Assembly (NCBI GenBank): GCA_002049455.2
Contig: KV918878.1
Location: 1 to 64,000 of the forward strand
Direction of reading: 5' to 3'
Length of the DNA stretch: 64,000 bases
From: Porphyra umbilicalis
Lineage: Eukaryota; Rhodophyta; Bangiophyceae; Bangiales; Bangiaceae
Shown: in pieces, positions 23,531 to 34,700 of the stretch
Position numbering within the stretch: the stretch's first letter is position 1
Layout of the letters: each line of letters starts with the position of its first letter
Position numbers and translations under genes: made by a program
The notes under the pieces: generated by a model
What the model saw: the letters and a program-made list of their open reading frames with translations, nothing else
What the model was told of the DNA's origin: nothing
The model's database searches: none

Positions 23531-24727
23531 CTACTCGGAGGCATCGTCGACGTCTGTCGACTCGCTCTCTTCGTCCAGGAGGCAAGTCGTGGCCGAGGTG
23601 CGCGCGAGCTGAGCCACGGCTGCCTGCCGCTTGGTCTCCATCGAGCGGCGGCCGGCGGCAGTCCTTTGTTGCTGGCGCACACGCGCCACCGCGGACTTGG
23701 CCGCCGACGCCGCCGCCAGAGCAGATGCAGATGTCCCATCCGCACCCGACAGCGCCGCCAGCGCTCCTGGCGCCGGCGGCGCCCGCGCTCCGGCGGCAGG
23801 GCCAGCAGCAGTCTGCGGCGTCTCCGTCGTGCCGCCAACACCCAGACCAGCAGCGCCGTTCCCCACACCACCGATAGAGTCGTCAGTCCCCTCACTCCCC
23901 CCCAAATCAATAGTAGAAGAGCTCGCCAAACCTGCACGCTCAAGCATCTTCTGCGTAATGGCCAAGCGGTACCGAGCCGCTTCAGGGGTGTGCCGCATCA
24001 GTGGAGAGTCAAGAAAGCAAAGGGCAGTGCGCTCATTTTGCGCGTCCGTCAGCTTGCGGAGGGCCTCAGTACTGTCCTTGACTTGAGCGTCCATCTGGAT
24101 GTCGTCTTGCCGCTGCGTCTTGGCAGCTTTGATGCCAATAGGGCGACCCTGGAAGCCGCTGTTGCGTCGGCTGCGGCTGCTGCCGCTGCCACTCGCGTCG
24201 TCGTCCGACGACGAGTCGCCAAAAATGTCGATTGTTGAGGCGTCGCCGCCGTTGGCGGCGCCGCTGAACTTGTCACTCTGCCGCAATACGCGCCAACACG
24301 CCACCCACTTGCAGTGTGCGACCTTGGCCTTGCGTTTGCGAGTTTTGTCGTTGCGCTTGTCTTGGTCTCGGTCGGCACGGATGGCGTCGTACACGTCCAG
24401 CGAGCAGTAGCGCGCCACAGCGCCGCTAATGATATCCTCCTCAGACAGGTTTCCAGTGGTCGGCATGGCCTTAACAGCGAGGTAGTGCGACGTGAAGGTG
24501 CTCACCCCCGTTCGGATGCGCTTGAACTGCTTCTTCAGCGCGCTTGGTAGGCGGTACACTCTCATCGGCCCCTTCTTAAGCACTTTCTCAGCCCACAGCT
24601 TGTGAACAGTCCCCCAAAGGTTCTCCTTGGTGCGGGCAGTCGCCCTCAACGGGTCACTCGTCACCTCCAGGTAGGCCTCACAGAGTGGCGCACGGTCTGC
24701 GTCCGTCCATCCCAGAGCAGACCCCAT
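23531..24727 (-). CDS. Harbinger-associated Myb/SANT-like DNA-binding protein
   Basis: Intact 398-codon ORF from ATG 24,725-24,727. The N-terminus (WTDADRAPLCEAYLEVTSDP, then LWGTVHKLW and LKKQFKRIRTG) is the trihelix Myb/SANT domain found in the second protein of PIF/Harbinger elements, which carries the transposase into the nucleus and to the transposon ends. Then come a basic stretch (KRNDKTRKRKAK), an acidic/Ser patch (DSSSDDDASGSGSS), a conserved ALCFLDSPLMRHTPEAARYR segment, and an Ala-rich C-terminal half ending in ESESTDVDDASE. Transcribed toward the transposase (convergent). No stops or frameshifts. It might have an upstream exon, because the reading frame is open above the ATG. Confidence 0.8.
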   Translation of the reverse strand: MGSALGWTDADRAPLCEAYLEVTSDPLRATARTKENLWGTVHKLWAEKVLKKGPMRVYRLPSALKKQFKRIRTGVSTFTSHYLAVKAMPTTGNLSEEDIISGAVARYCSLDVYDAIRADRDQDKRNDKTRKRKAKVAHCKWVACWRVLRQSDKFSGAANGGDASTIDIFGDSSSDDDASGSGSSRSRRNSGFQGRPIGIKAAKTQRQDDIQMDAQVKDSTEALRKLTDAQNERTALCFLDSPLMRHTPEAARYRLAITQKMLERAGLASSSTIDLGGSEGTDDSIGGVGNGAAGLGVGGTTETPQTAAGPAAGARAPPAPGALAALSGADGTSASALAAASAAKSAVARVRQQQRTAAGRRSMETKRQAAVAQLARTSATTCLLDEESESTDVDDASE

Positions 24728-25076
24728 CTTCTTGGGTAGCGCGTAGGTTACAGCCGGTACGGAGGCGGAGTGTGTGTGCAGGAAACAGCTGGGGAGGGCG
24801 CCGAGGCACAGGGACTAGCTCGTACGTCGGGTCGAGAGAGGGTTGGGTCCCCTGCACCATGTACACTGGACGGCTCGGAGGCTCGAATGGCGTCGGCGGC
24901 CGCAACGGCTGCGACGGCGCGTGCCACCAAGTCCACGGCGCGGACGTGCTCCGTGCGGGCGTCCGCGTCAGCACTCACTGGAAGTCCTGCGTGCCTGCCG
25001 GACCTCCGCACTGGTCGACCCGCCAGGGCGAGCGCGCGTCAGGCGAGCGCCACAGAGTCTCCGGTGGTGAACACTC

Positions 25077-25931
25077 TCAGACGGGGGGTTGGTCGTCGGC
25101 CCACGCCTCGTAGGGGGGCGCCCACCGCCAGCCAGGAGGAGGGCCCGGGGGGTGGCGCGGCAGGTCCCACGGCCGGTCCCAATTGCCGCCCCTTGGCGAG
25201 CCCCAGTAGGCCGTTGGCGGGCCAGGCGGTGGGCCCCACGGCTGTCGCGGCAAATTGCGCGGGCGGTAGTCGTCGGTGCCGCCCCTGAAATGGGGCGGAT
25301 GTCTTTGCGGGCTTGGGGGAGGGCCCGGCTGTAGAGGCCGCGGCAGGCGTGGAGGGCTGCACGAGCGGTACCCGCGACCGCGAGAAGGTGGATGCTGCGG
25401 AAAGCGCGGCGGGCCGGGGGGGCGACCAGCCGGCAGGCGCCCAACGCTTCGACCACAGTGGTTGAAGGCGAATGGCGGGCCCCTTGTAGGACAGGGAGGA
25501 GCGCCGAAGGGCACCCGCGGGGGGCTCGGCGGTCGCCCGCCGTCGTTGTTGCCACCGCTGCGCGGATGCGCACGCACAGGGCCTGGAGGGTCGCCGTCAA
25601 AACCGGGGCCGTCCCAATCGCCGCGGTGTCGCACTTGCCGCCGTTGTTGGTCACAGTCGTCGCGGTCTCCATGTCGGCGGCCGCGTCCGAGAGGGGAGTA
25701 CGGCCGCTTAAATGGTCGGGGCCGCCCGCCCTCAGCCGGACGACAAAAGCCGGGGGGCGGGCGATGACCACCCGGCGCCGCGCGCGGCATGGGAGGCGGG
25801 GGGGGGGGCATGTCGGCGTGCTCGCAGGCGTTCTCGCAGGGACTAGGAGGGGGAGGCAGGCACCGGGTACCGTTACGATTGCGCTGCGTGCGTCGCCGCC
25901 GTGAGTTGTCGGCGCCCTTCCCGCGCGTCAT
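25077..25931 (-). CDS. Pro/Arg/Gly-rich ORF of the Harbinger element
   Basis: From ATG 25,929-25,931, 284 codons. The basic start MTRGKGADNSRRRRTQRN is followed by Pro-rich sequence with repeated PPGPP, RGGNWDRPWD and DRPW/PRQPWGPP motifs, ending in WADDQPPV. Same strand as the Myb-like gene and 349 bp upstream of it, so it could be a third element gene or a 5' exon of the Myb protein. The aromatic-plus-Pro pattern is unlike random GC-rich frames nearby. No known domain recognised. The frame is also open upstream to 26,609, but that part has ordinary shadow composition. Confidence 0.45.
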   Translation of the reverse strand: MTRGKGADNSRRRRTQRNRNGTRCLPPPPSPCENACEHADMPPPPPPMPRAAPGGHRPPPGFCRPAEGGRPRPFKRPYSPLGRGRRHGDRDDCDQQRRQVRHRGDWDGPGFDGDPPGPVRAHPRSGGNNDGGRPPSPPRVPFGAPPCPTRGPPFAFNHCGRSVGRLPAGRPPGPPRFPQHPPSRGRGYRSCSPPRLPRPLQPGPPPSPQRHPPHFRGGTDDYRPRNLPRQPWGPPPGPPTAYWGSPRGGNWDRPWDLPRHPPGPPPGWRWAPPYEAWADDQPPV

Positions 25932-27811
25932 GCTCGGGAGCGGAGGCGTCGCCAAAAGCAGGGGAGAAGGTGTGCGAGGGCTAAAGACGCCGTGGAAGTG
26001 GGGTACGGAGGCGGGCGCCGCGGCGCCGCCGCCGGGTTGCGCGCACACAAACGGCACGCGGAGGAGCCGCGCGCGGGAGACACCACAGGGCCCCCACACT
26101 GCGTGCCTGCGACGGTGAAAGACCGTTGGCTGCCCGCCCGCGCCCGCGTCCGTCCACAAAGAGCGAAAAAGAGTCGCGGTTGACCCGCCCGCGGCACACC
26201 ACCGCATGCTCTCTATGCGTGCCTGGGTGGGAGGGCGCAGCCTGCGCCTCACCTGAGGTGGCCCGCAAGAGCCCAAAAGAGGTCGAGCGTCGGACTCGAG
26301 CGAGGGGACAACGCGACAGGTCCCACCCCCCCAAACCCACGCGCGGGAACAACGCAACAGGTCCCCCCAATCGCTGTCTCGCGTGGCAGGCGACCGCCTG
26401 TCGGTCCCCTCGGACTGCGCACGCCGGGAGGCGTGTCTCGGCGGACCCACGTGTGCGTGGCGAGCGCGCGTGTCGAGGCACGCTCTGGCCCGCTCGCGCC
26501 ACAAAAAATGCGGCACTCGCCGGACCCGCGCAGGGAAACTGGTCGAGGTCCTCCAATGCGCGGCCTGGGGAGGCGGGGTGCACCCGCGCAGGCACCCCCT
26601 ATCCCACAATGCCTGTTAATTGGACCGCACACGATGCGCGTACTGACGACAGGGCAGTGGCTGCCATCATCGCTGTCCGCCCACGCAACGCAATCAGTCG
26701 CCATACGTGTGTGTGAGGCCCTAATCGCGATCACGCGACGGGATAACGTAACCACTCATTTCTGCGCAACGCTCTCGAATCTCCCACCCAGTGTCACAAC
26801 TGGCCGCCACATCGTCCGTTTGAGACAAGCGGCGTCCAATCACGTCCACAGGAGGACTGAGGGCGGAGCCCAGCCCGACCAGATTGCCGCAGGATCGAGA
26901 CAGAACATTTTGAAAATACCTGGACTGCACGAATGACACTTCGAGGCCGGGGCACGGCTTAGAAGTTCTGCATTGACAGCCAATCAAAGAGCACCTCTTC
27001 CGTCCGCTGACCGGAGAGCCTCACCCGAGAGCGTCGCAGCGCAATCGATTCTAAAAGCTTGCACTCCCAAGAGATGGTCCATGGGTGTTGCGAGCTATTT
27101 GGGAGGACCACTCTGCGGTGCGGACAGTGCCGTGGTCCTCTCGGGCAGGTGATTGTCCACCAGACTGGCCCAGATTGCTGGTGTGGCGCCTCGTGCAACG
27201 CAGGTCCTCGCCTGTGTCAGGCGTTGACATCGAATATTCTTGCGCGTGGTGCCGTGGCACTGCCAGGTGTCGTCGCATTCTCCCCATGTTGTTGCGTCTT
27301 GAGCCTGATTCCTGTCGGTTTGGGCTTCGTTCGCATACTGTGCATCAATTCTTTGTCGCGTGGCATGCCCGAGCCCATTTTCGAATGAATCTAGTGACAA
27401 GCTCTGCACGATCTGCCATCGGTTTTGGACACATCAGCCAGCGTCGTTCGGCTAGTCCCCTGCAATACGAGGCGAGGTCAGATTGGGGCCTCGTCGGACC
27501 CACCAACGTAGACCCTATCGTTCAATCGGCCAGAGGGCATTCGATGGTCCATGTATTGCTGTCTTCCCAATCTTGGCCGATGTGGTCAAAGTCAAGAAGG
27601 GGTCTGGGTCAACTGCCTATTGGGTAATCGGCTTTATCCGGCTGAAAGGATGGCTGAGACGCTGTTTCACACTGTTGATCACCCCTCTTGACATCGACGG
27701 GATCGGCCAAAATTGGGAAGACAGCAATAGCAAAGTCCATCGCGACGTTTGGGATATGGGGCCCCCAGGATGGTCTTTCCATTCAGAGACCCACACGTTG
27801 CACCTCCAGAT
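25932..27811. other. Right arm of Harbinger element
   Basis: No gene supported. Mixed composition up to about 26,600, then clearly less GC-rich to 27,811. Includes small TATA-like patches but nothing I can assign. Confidence 0.5.
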
Positions 27812-28581
27812 TAGGCTTGTATTTCACGCCCCCAAACCCGGGGCGTGTGGGCGTGTCACGCCCGATCACGCCTGATCGCGCCCTAATCACGCCCCTTTTG
27901 GGGGCGTGAACACACACAGGTAGCACCCATTGTATACGAATCTGCTTGTTCCTTGATTATGTAGAACCCCTTTCGGACTGGCGGCGATCAATGTGAACTG
28001 CTTTGGGGCTGTACTGTATAGAACCAATCAATCACAGACCGAAGGCTGCCTTGGCATCCTTCAAGTACGACTCTATGTCAAAGAGGTTGAAGAAGAAGAC
28101 GTGAAGGCCGATTTGTCAGAGTGGTGCAACAGTTGGCGTGCGAGGTTTTTGAGAGAACGGCTGTACGGGAGGGGGGGCAAATTACGATGACGGACGGCGG
28201 CCAGGCAGTCTTGGCATCACTGTCGCTGTAAAACAGAGGCAACTGCAGAAGCAGAAGCTGCCGTCGCAGCCGCAGCCACCGACGCAGACAATGTGGGAGG
28301 GACACCCGTCTAGGAGAGGGCCAACCCCGTGGCGCTTGGGGCGGCGTGCGAGGGCCGGTGGGCTGATCGTCTTGGGCCGCAGCAGTGCGCCCCCGCCCAC
28401 TGTCCAGTGCATTGGATTGCACTATATTAAGTTCGTCGGCGGCGTATTTATTCTATGAGATCACGCCCCAGTTCACGCCCTTTTCTGCTTGGGCGTGATG
28501 AGTGATCGCGTTAAAAAACGTGCTTGCGATCACGTAAAACGTGACTTACCAATCACGTAGAGGGCGTGAAGTACAAGCCTA
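27812..28581. mobile_element. hAT-like non-autonomous element, 770 bp
   Basis: Inverted ends begin TAGGCTTGTATTTCACGCCC (left) and TAGGCTTGTACTTCACGCCC (right, reverse complement), with the same GGGCGTG/CACGCCC-rich subterminal pattern as the 887-bp and 381-bp elements. Flanks (CTCCAGAT left, CTCCGACG right) share only four bases, so the target duplication is decayed or rearranged. No transposase. Confidence 0.7.
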
Positions 28582-29159
28582 CTCCGACGTTGCTGGGATT
28601 GCCGCCGCGCTCCGGCCGCCGCTCAACACAAGCAAGCAGGCGCTCTCGTTCTGGTTCCGACATACCAACCACGACGGCCGCACGAGGCGTCAGTCACAAA
28701 CGCCCGTTGCCCTTCACACCCCATCGCACCACTTACCCATCGCGACCCCACCACCGCCTACCCCAAGAGGGCGAGGTGGACGTCAACCCACAGGCCGCCA
28801 CATGAGGTGGTCGGCCACCGGGTCGGCTGCGGTCCCGCTTAAAAGTTACTGATAAAGTGGCTGTGCAGCGGGCAGGTCGTGCGCAACGAAAGCCCGAACG
28901 ACATCAGCCAGCAAGTAGCGCCACGCCACAATAAAGACAGAGGCGCCAGCACGTCGACCGGAGAGTTAGTTGTCGTCCATCCACTGACATGGACCTCGGG
29001 TGCGCGATCCGCGACGACAAATCTGCCGCGCTCACCCCTTGGCGATAAGCCCACAAACATAGAGCACTGCACGCGACACGACTCTCCCAGTCATCTCCCC
29101 ACACCCACAAGACCCCCGCCTCCACCCCGCACCGAGCAACCGCTGCAGCGTCCACATAC

Positions 29160-30096
29160 CTGACAAATTCTCTCTCGCTCACCCGCCCGTCCCCCCCAAC
29201 GTCGACCATGCGGAAGACGGCAGCGGCGTCGGCGGCACCCATGCGCACGCCGAGCAAGTTGAGGGCGCGGTGGAACTCAGACATGTCCAGGTAGCCGTCG
29301 CAGCACGTGTCCAGATGTCGAAACGCTTCGGCCGCCCGCGCCTGCTTGGCCGCAATGTCCCCATACCCGCTGCAGTGCGCGCCGGGCGCCGTCGAAGGCA
29401 CGCCCATCGGGGGGGGCCCGTAGCCCGGTGCGCCCCCATAGCCGCCGCTGACCGGCGGGTAACCGCCGCCGCCGCCATACGCGGGCGGCGCGTTGCCGCC
29501 ATACCCCCCGCCGGGGGGCGGCGGGGGGCCGTACCCCCCCCCGTACGACGGCGGCGCGCCCGGCGGCGGGCCATTCGGGGCACCCCCAAAGTACCCACCG
29601 CCCGGCGGCGGGGGGCCGCCATACCCCACCGGCGGCGGGGGTCCCCCATACCCCCCGTACGGCGCCGCCGAACCGGGCGGCGGGGGGCCATAGCCCATAC
29701 CAGGCTGCGGCGGGGCGCCGCCGTAACCGCCCCCGCCGGGCGGTGGCGCGCCATACGCCGGCGACGGAGGCGCACCGTACGGCAGCGGGGGCGCGCCGTG
29801 TGGGGGCGCGCCGTGGGGGAACGCGCCGTGGGGGGGCGCCCCCCCGTACGGAGGCGCGCCGCCGGCCGGCGGGTAGCCCGACGCTGGGGGGGGGCCCCCG
29901 GCGGCGGATAACCGCCGCTGGCACTCGGCGGGTAGGCGCCACCCGGCGGCGGCGGGTAGCCGCCGCCGGGCGCGCCGCCTGGCGGCGGATACCCCGGGAA
30001 GCCCCCAGACGACGCGGGGGGGGCCCACAGCGACGCGCCGGGTACGTAGCTGGTGGTTGACGAGTAGTGCGGGGGATTGGGCGGGTTGTACGACAT
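29160..30096 (-). CDS. EF-hand protein with PGY-rich N-terminus, copy 2
   Basis: Duplicate of the 3192-4128 gene, starting at ATG 30,094-30,096 with the same GTATGT donor at 29,154-29,159. Two differences matter. The first EF-hand loop is DTCCDGYLDMSE instead of DEDRNGYLDVSE: the position-3 Asp is replaced by Cys, which should weaken calcium binding. The frame breaks near 29,893, where this copy has 9 G and copy 1 has 10, whereas copy 1's break near 3565 is absent here. Each copy therefore lacks a different homopolymer base. It is either an expressed paralog with assembly errors or a decaying duplicate. Confidence 0.65.
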
Positions 30097-30478
30097 GGTG
30101 GGCGACGGGTGGGGGCGGGACGCGGACAAGGTCCGGGGCCGGGAGAAGGGGGGTGGCGTGGGGGGACCGCCCACGATAGAACCACCCGCCGGATCGGGGC
30201 GTGTCAAACGACCGACAAGGGTAGTGAGAGACGGGGTGGCGTCGTGGCAACCGAGCGCGGCCACGAGGGGGCGGTTCGAGTGCACTCTTATCGACGAGGA
30301 CGGCCGCCGCAGGTGGAGACAGCGGCAGCCAGCCGATCGAGGGGCTGACCTGTGCGTGACACTGCTGCCGCTGTAGGATGGGGTGGGGGGGGTGGGGTGG
30401 ACCGGACGCGTCTCTGCCAACGAGGACGCTGTCGCTGTCCAGCCCCGTCCTGCATTGCTTGCAAACAGCCCTCGCGAG

Positions 30479-30859
30479 TAGGGTTGCTCAGAACGCCCGG
30501 GGCGTCGTTCAGGGCGTCGTTAAGGGCGTCACCAGGGCGTCATTTGGGCGTCGTGCGCCCCGAACGCCCCAGCTCAAAAGGGCGTCAGCAAGGCGTCGCG
30601 AAGAGATAGTTTTCAGGGGGTCTACATAATTCAGCAGGTGGCGGCTGTGCACCTTGGTTGAGGACATGCACCCAGTCTTGACACAAAAATGACATAAGAA
30701 AGGAACATATGGGTGCCACCTGACTGATATTGCGAATACTGAGTGTGCTACTTGGGGCGTCGTGAGGGCGTTTTGGCTGCCTAATGGGGCGTCAGTAAGG
30801 CGTCTTATCCGTCGCGCGCCCCTGACGCCCCAGAAATAGGGGCTTCGTGTGCAACCCTA
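30479..30859. mobile_element. Non-autonomous hAT-like element, 381 bp
   Basis: Ends TAGGGTTGCTCAGAACGCCC and (reverse complement) TAGGGTTGCACACGAAGCCC. It has a perfect 8-bp target duplication CTCGCGAG (30,471-30,478 and 30,860-30,867). The paralogous site at 4503-4510 has a single CTCGCGAG with no insertion, proving the insertion happened in copy 2. GGGCGTC motifs are repeated near both ends. No ORF of note. Confidence 0.95.
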
Positions 30860-31794
30860 CTCGCGAGGCCTGTCTCGCTGACGGAACGCCTCGCAACAAC
30901 AATTGGTGCAACAAGGTCCCCAGAGTGACGGCTGAAATTGAACTGAAAACGCGTTTGTGGAACTGCGGGCACGTTCGCGAAGATACCCTGGCCTTAATTT
31001 TCTAAACAAAAGGAAGTAAGTGTGTCCAGGTAATTCAAAGCAATGTCCAGCCAACGGCGAGTGGCCTCTGTTTGGCCCAGGAAGACCTCAGTTCTTGCGG
31101 CGAGAAGGTGCCACCAGTCTCCAAGGGGCGCATTCGATGCGTTTCCAGCTCGCATTCGGCTCTCGGCACGGCACCAAACGGCCAATTTCTGTGCGTGCCG
31201 CGGATTGAGCCAATAGGAAGCCAAGATACCCTCTCCTGAACGCCGCCTCAGGCCGCTCTGGCTGTCGCCCGGAATTTGCGCTTTCGGCCTGCAGAATATA
31301 TTGGACGCATGCAGCGCTCGATTGCCGCCGATCTTACAGAGTTTTTTTGCCCCTGCAAATTGACTGGCCTCAGATTGGGACATTGACTGGCCCTCCTGAT
31401 TGCTTGGGGGCACCCGTCGGCGGGTGCTCTGGGCCCGCTACGCTCTCGGGTCGGGTCCTCGACGGTGGGGAGCGCCGCCCCCGGGGCACCTGCAAGGGAC
31501 GCTTCTGGGTCACGTGAATGCCGCTGTGCGTCAGCTCATCAATCGCGCGAGATTTTCTCCTCTCCCGCCAGCTTGCGATTGCGCGCCCCGTGCTGCTGGC
31601 GCTTGGGCCGGTCCCACGCAGGCCCTCGGGGTGCCCCGCTCTTGGCCTGCCCGCGTCGTCGCCGCCGCTCCCGCTGCGGATGCCGACCGCACTCTCTGGC
31701 GTTGCTGGTGTCGGTGACTCCCGCCCTTCCGCCCTGATGCACGCGCTTGTGCCCTGCTTGCTGCGCCTTTGAGTCCTACCACGTTGGATGCGCC

Positions 31795-34700
31795 ATGGTG
31801 TCCGCAGGCGTGCGTGCCGCGGCCGCAAGGACGTGGAACTAGCTGTTGCGCTTTGTAGGCCCGGGGCGCACGGGTCCTGTCTCCCTGGCGCGGCTGGAGC
31901 AGATCTTGGACATGATCGAGCTCTTTCCCACCAACAACACCGACTTCAACTTTCACGTGCACGTGTCGGGCTACGACACCACGGGAAAGATCTTCTGGCT
32001 GCAGGTGTTTGAGGACCCTAACGTGGTGGAGAGCGCTTCCGCCACGCAAGTGCTGAGCATGTTGTACCGGTACGTCGAGAGCGCGAACGGCATGATGGCG
32101 GCGTCTGGCTCCCTCCTGGCGCTCAAACCCGCGTCGGCCGCAACCGCACGCGACCCGCTTGACCTTGGTCATCCTCTGACCACCACGGACGACGAGCTGG
32201 TCGCGCCTGCCGGCGGAGGGGCGGCCGGAAGAGGGGCGGCCGGCGGAGTGGCGAGCGGCGGAGGGGCGCGGAGGGAAGGGGCGGGGGTCGGAGGACGCGT
32301 GAGCGGCACGCTGGGGGATGGGAGAGGAGGGCGTAGACATGCTGCCACTAGGGTGGGAACCGGCAGCGACGGAGCCGCAGCAGGCGGCACCATACGCGTA
32401 GCCGGTGGCGGCCCCATTGGCGACTTTGCGGCAAGAGCGGCGACAGCTTCTCAAGCCGAGTCCGCCGACCTTGCCCGCGCTCAAGCGGCTGCTGCAGCAG
32501 TGTTGGAGGCCGACGACGACGCGGGTCATGCCGAAGACGCGGCCGCCGGGGCTGAGGCTGTCGGCGCGACCGTGGCCAGCGGCGTGGTTTTGGGGGGTCG
32601 TGGTGTGGTTGTGGGGGGTTGTGGTGTTGCTTTGGGCGGCGGTGACTTGTCGGGGGGTGACGCGTCACTCTATGCTGCGGGTGGCGCCCCGCGGCCTGCT
32701 GGCCCTGTCGACAGCGGAGACGACGTCGATGACGACGACTCTGGCGACTCGGGCGACTCAAGCAGCTCTTCAAGGTCTGCCTCGGAGGGAGCGTCAGACG
32801 CTACGCGGCGTGGCGTTGGCAAGCCGAAGATGAAGCAAGTCGGCGGCCGGCCCAAGAAGCGGCAGCGCTGGCAGCGCCTAGCCCCGGTGATGCACCACGC
32901 ACCGGCGAGCCACATCCCGACGTCTGACGCCAAGGACTTGCTGCGAGCCATGCTGGACGCGTCCACCAACCGCCTAACGCGTCTACGTTGTGCCCTAGTT
33001 AAGGGAAACGCGGCTGTTGCGGGCGGGATGTCCGCGAGGCGGTTGCGGATCTGCTTGCCGTGGTGGCCGCGGCAGGCTATCAAGGACGCGCCGTGGCCGT
33101 TGGGCGTGGTTGTCGACAAGGACCTCATCGTTTTGGCGTGCGCCAAGGATTCGTCTACTATCAACACGGCGACGGTAACAGCGGTCCTTCCCAAGATCAC
33201 ACTCAAGCGCAAAGCGACGGCCAGGCAGCGGCTGGCCGAGTTTCTTCTCCTGGTTGAGAAGTCGCCGGCGGCGCGCGCGGCTATGGAAAAGTACATCTCC
33301 GGCTTTTCCCAGTCAGCGAGGATGCAGGGCAAGGCGCGCGCGCCCGTGCTCGGGGTGCTTAGTGGGCTACGGACGGCTCCGCGCATTGCGCCGTCGCCTG
33401 CCATGCTTGCATCCCTGCAGGCGGCTCCGAGGCGACCCGGCGAGACGTTCTCGTCTGAGCCCCGGCGCCCTGCCGGCTTTGTGCCAACAGGGTCCCCGCG
33501 GCCAACACATGTCGCACGCTTGGCACCTGAGGAGCTGCCCGCCCCGCTTCCACCAACCCACCCCGCCGCTGTGCGCGCCGCGGCCGCAGCTGCAGTGGGG
33601 ACGGTCACCCCTGCGACCCCCGGGAAGGCCACATCCGACAGCGCATCCATCCGGGCGGCGCTGCTGGCCCGGGCAGCGGGTGCAGCTGCTTCCAAGGCCG
33701 CTCCAAGTGGTACGAGTGCAAGTGCTCGGGCTGTTTCTCGCTTGGCGCCGCCAGGTGCAGCTGCTGCCAAGGCCGCTCTAAGTGGTACGAGTGCAAGTGC
33801 TCGGGCTGTTCCTCGTTTGGCGCCGCCGGGTGAAGCTGCTGCCAAGGCCACTCCAAGTGGTGAAAGTACAAGTGCTCGGGCTGTTGCTCGTTCGGCGCCG
33901 CCAAAGTCCTCAACCTCGACACCCGCTGCTCCGCCTATGCTTGTCTCATCCACAAGTGCTACCAAAACTGGTGCTCGACCGCCACCTCCTGCGAGAGCGG
34001 CAGCTCCGCCGGCAAAGACGAGTGCGCCGCCATCCGCGCCGCCTCGTGAGCCTCCGGCACGATCAGTTGCTTCTGGTATAGCTATAAGACGACCTCCGAC
34101 CCTCGGACCACCTTGTGCTCCCGAGTCGCATGGGTCTTCAGCAAATGCGCATCCGGTCTGTTCTCGACCGCGGCCGCCTGCACTCGCGGCAGCTCCTCCT
34201 GCGACACGGCCAAGCGCACCCCCGTCGGCACCGCCTTGTTTGCATCAAGGAGCGTCGGCTGCTTCTGCTACTACTGCACCACGACCGGCGCCTCCTGGAC
34301 CTCCTGCTGCTTCGCCTTCGCCTCCTCGGCTGCCGGTTCCCGGACCTGCAGAGAACGATGGTGTCGCGAATGAATTCTTTTCAGGACCTGCTGGAGCCGA
34401 TAGTCGGCGGAAGATGGCCCCTGGTCATGCACCATGTGCTTTACCCGTGGCGGCTGCTGCTGCTTCAGGCACATGTACCTCTCCCTCGGAGTCCCCTTTC
34501 TCGACCACCCCCTGCTCGCCAACTGGTAGTCCGGCGTCGACGACACCTTCAAGAGCGCCATACTCAAGCGCGGCACCGGCACCATCCGGTGGCAGCTGCG
34601 CTGCCGAACTTTCACCGCCGGTCGCTGTGGTGCGCTCCAATGCAAGGACGCACCTGTCGGACCGGCCGTCGCAGTTGCCAGCAAAGAAGAAGCCGGCTAC

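Larger units (their letters stand above)
18895..28602. mobile_element. PIF/Harbinger DNA transposon, right end truncated by 2 bases
   Basis: The left end, GAGCAATCCCAACAACGTCG, follows TTA at 18,892-18,894. The reverse complement of 28,583-28,602 reads GCAATCCCAGCAACGTCGG, an 18/19 match to the left end, but the outermost GA and the second TTA are missing because segment A copy 2 begins there. Between the ends are a DDE transposase (plus strand), a Myb/SANT-type protein and a Pro-rich ORF (minus strand), the convergent two-gene plan of PIF/Harbinger. A 770-bp hAT-like element sits just inside the right end. The left end also matches the 4.7-kb element at 57,535. At 9.7 kb it is long for the family. 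Confidence 0.72.
28603..31073. repeat. Segmental duplication, segment A copy 2
   Basis: Copy of 2643-4716, direct orientation, with an added 381-bp hAT element at 30,479-30,859. It begins exactly where the Harbinger right end is clipped and ends at CTCTGTTT (31,066-31,073), the left target duplication of the giant element. Confidence 0.93.

Noticed and set aside
22140-23612. 390-490-codon ORFs on both strands
   Set aside because: Produced by the GGC minisatellite; open in all frames because the repeat lacks stop triplets.
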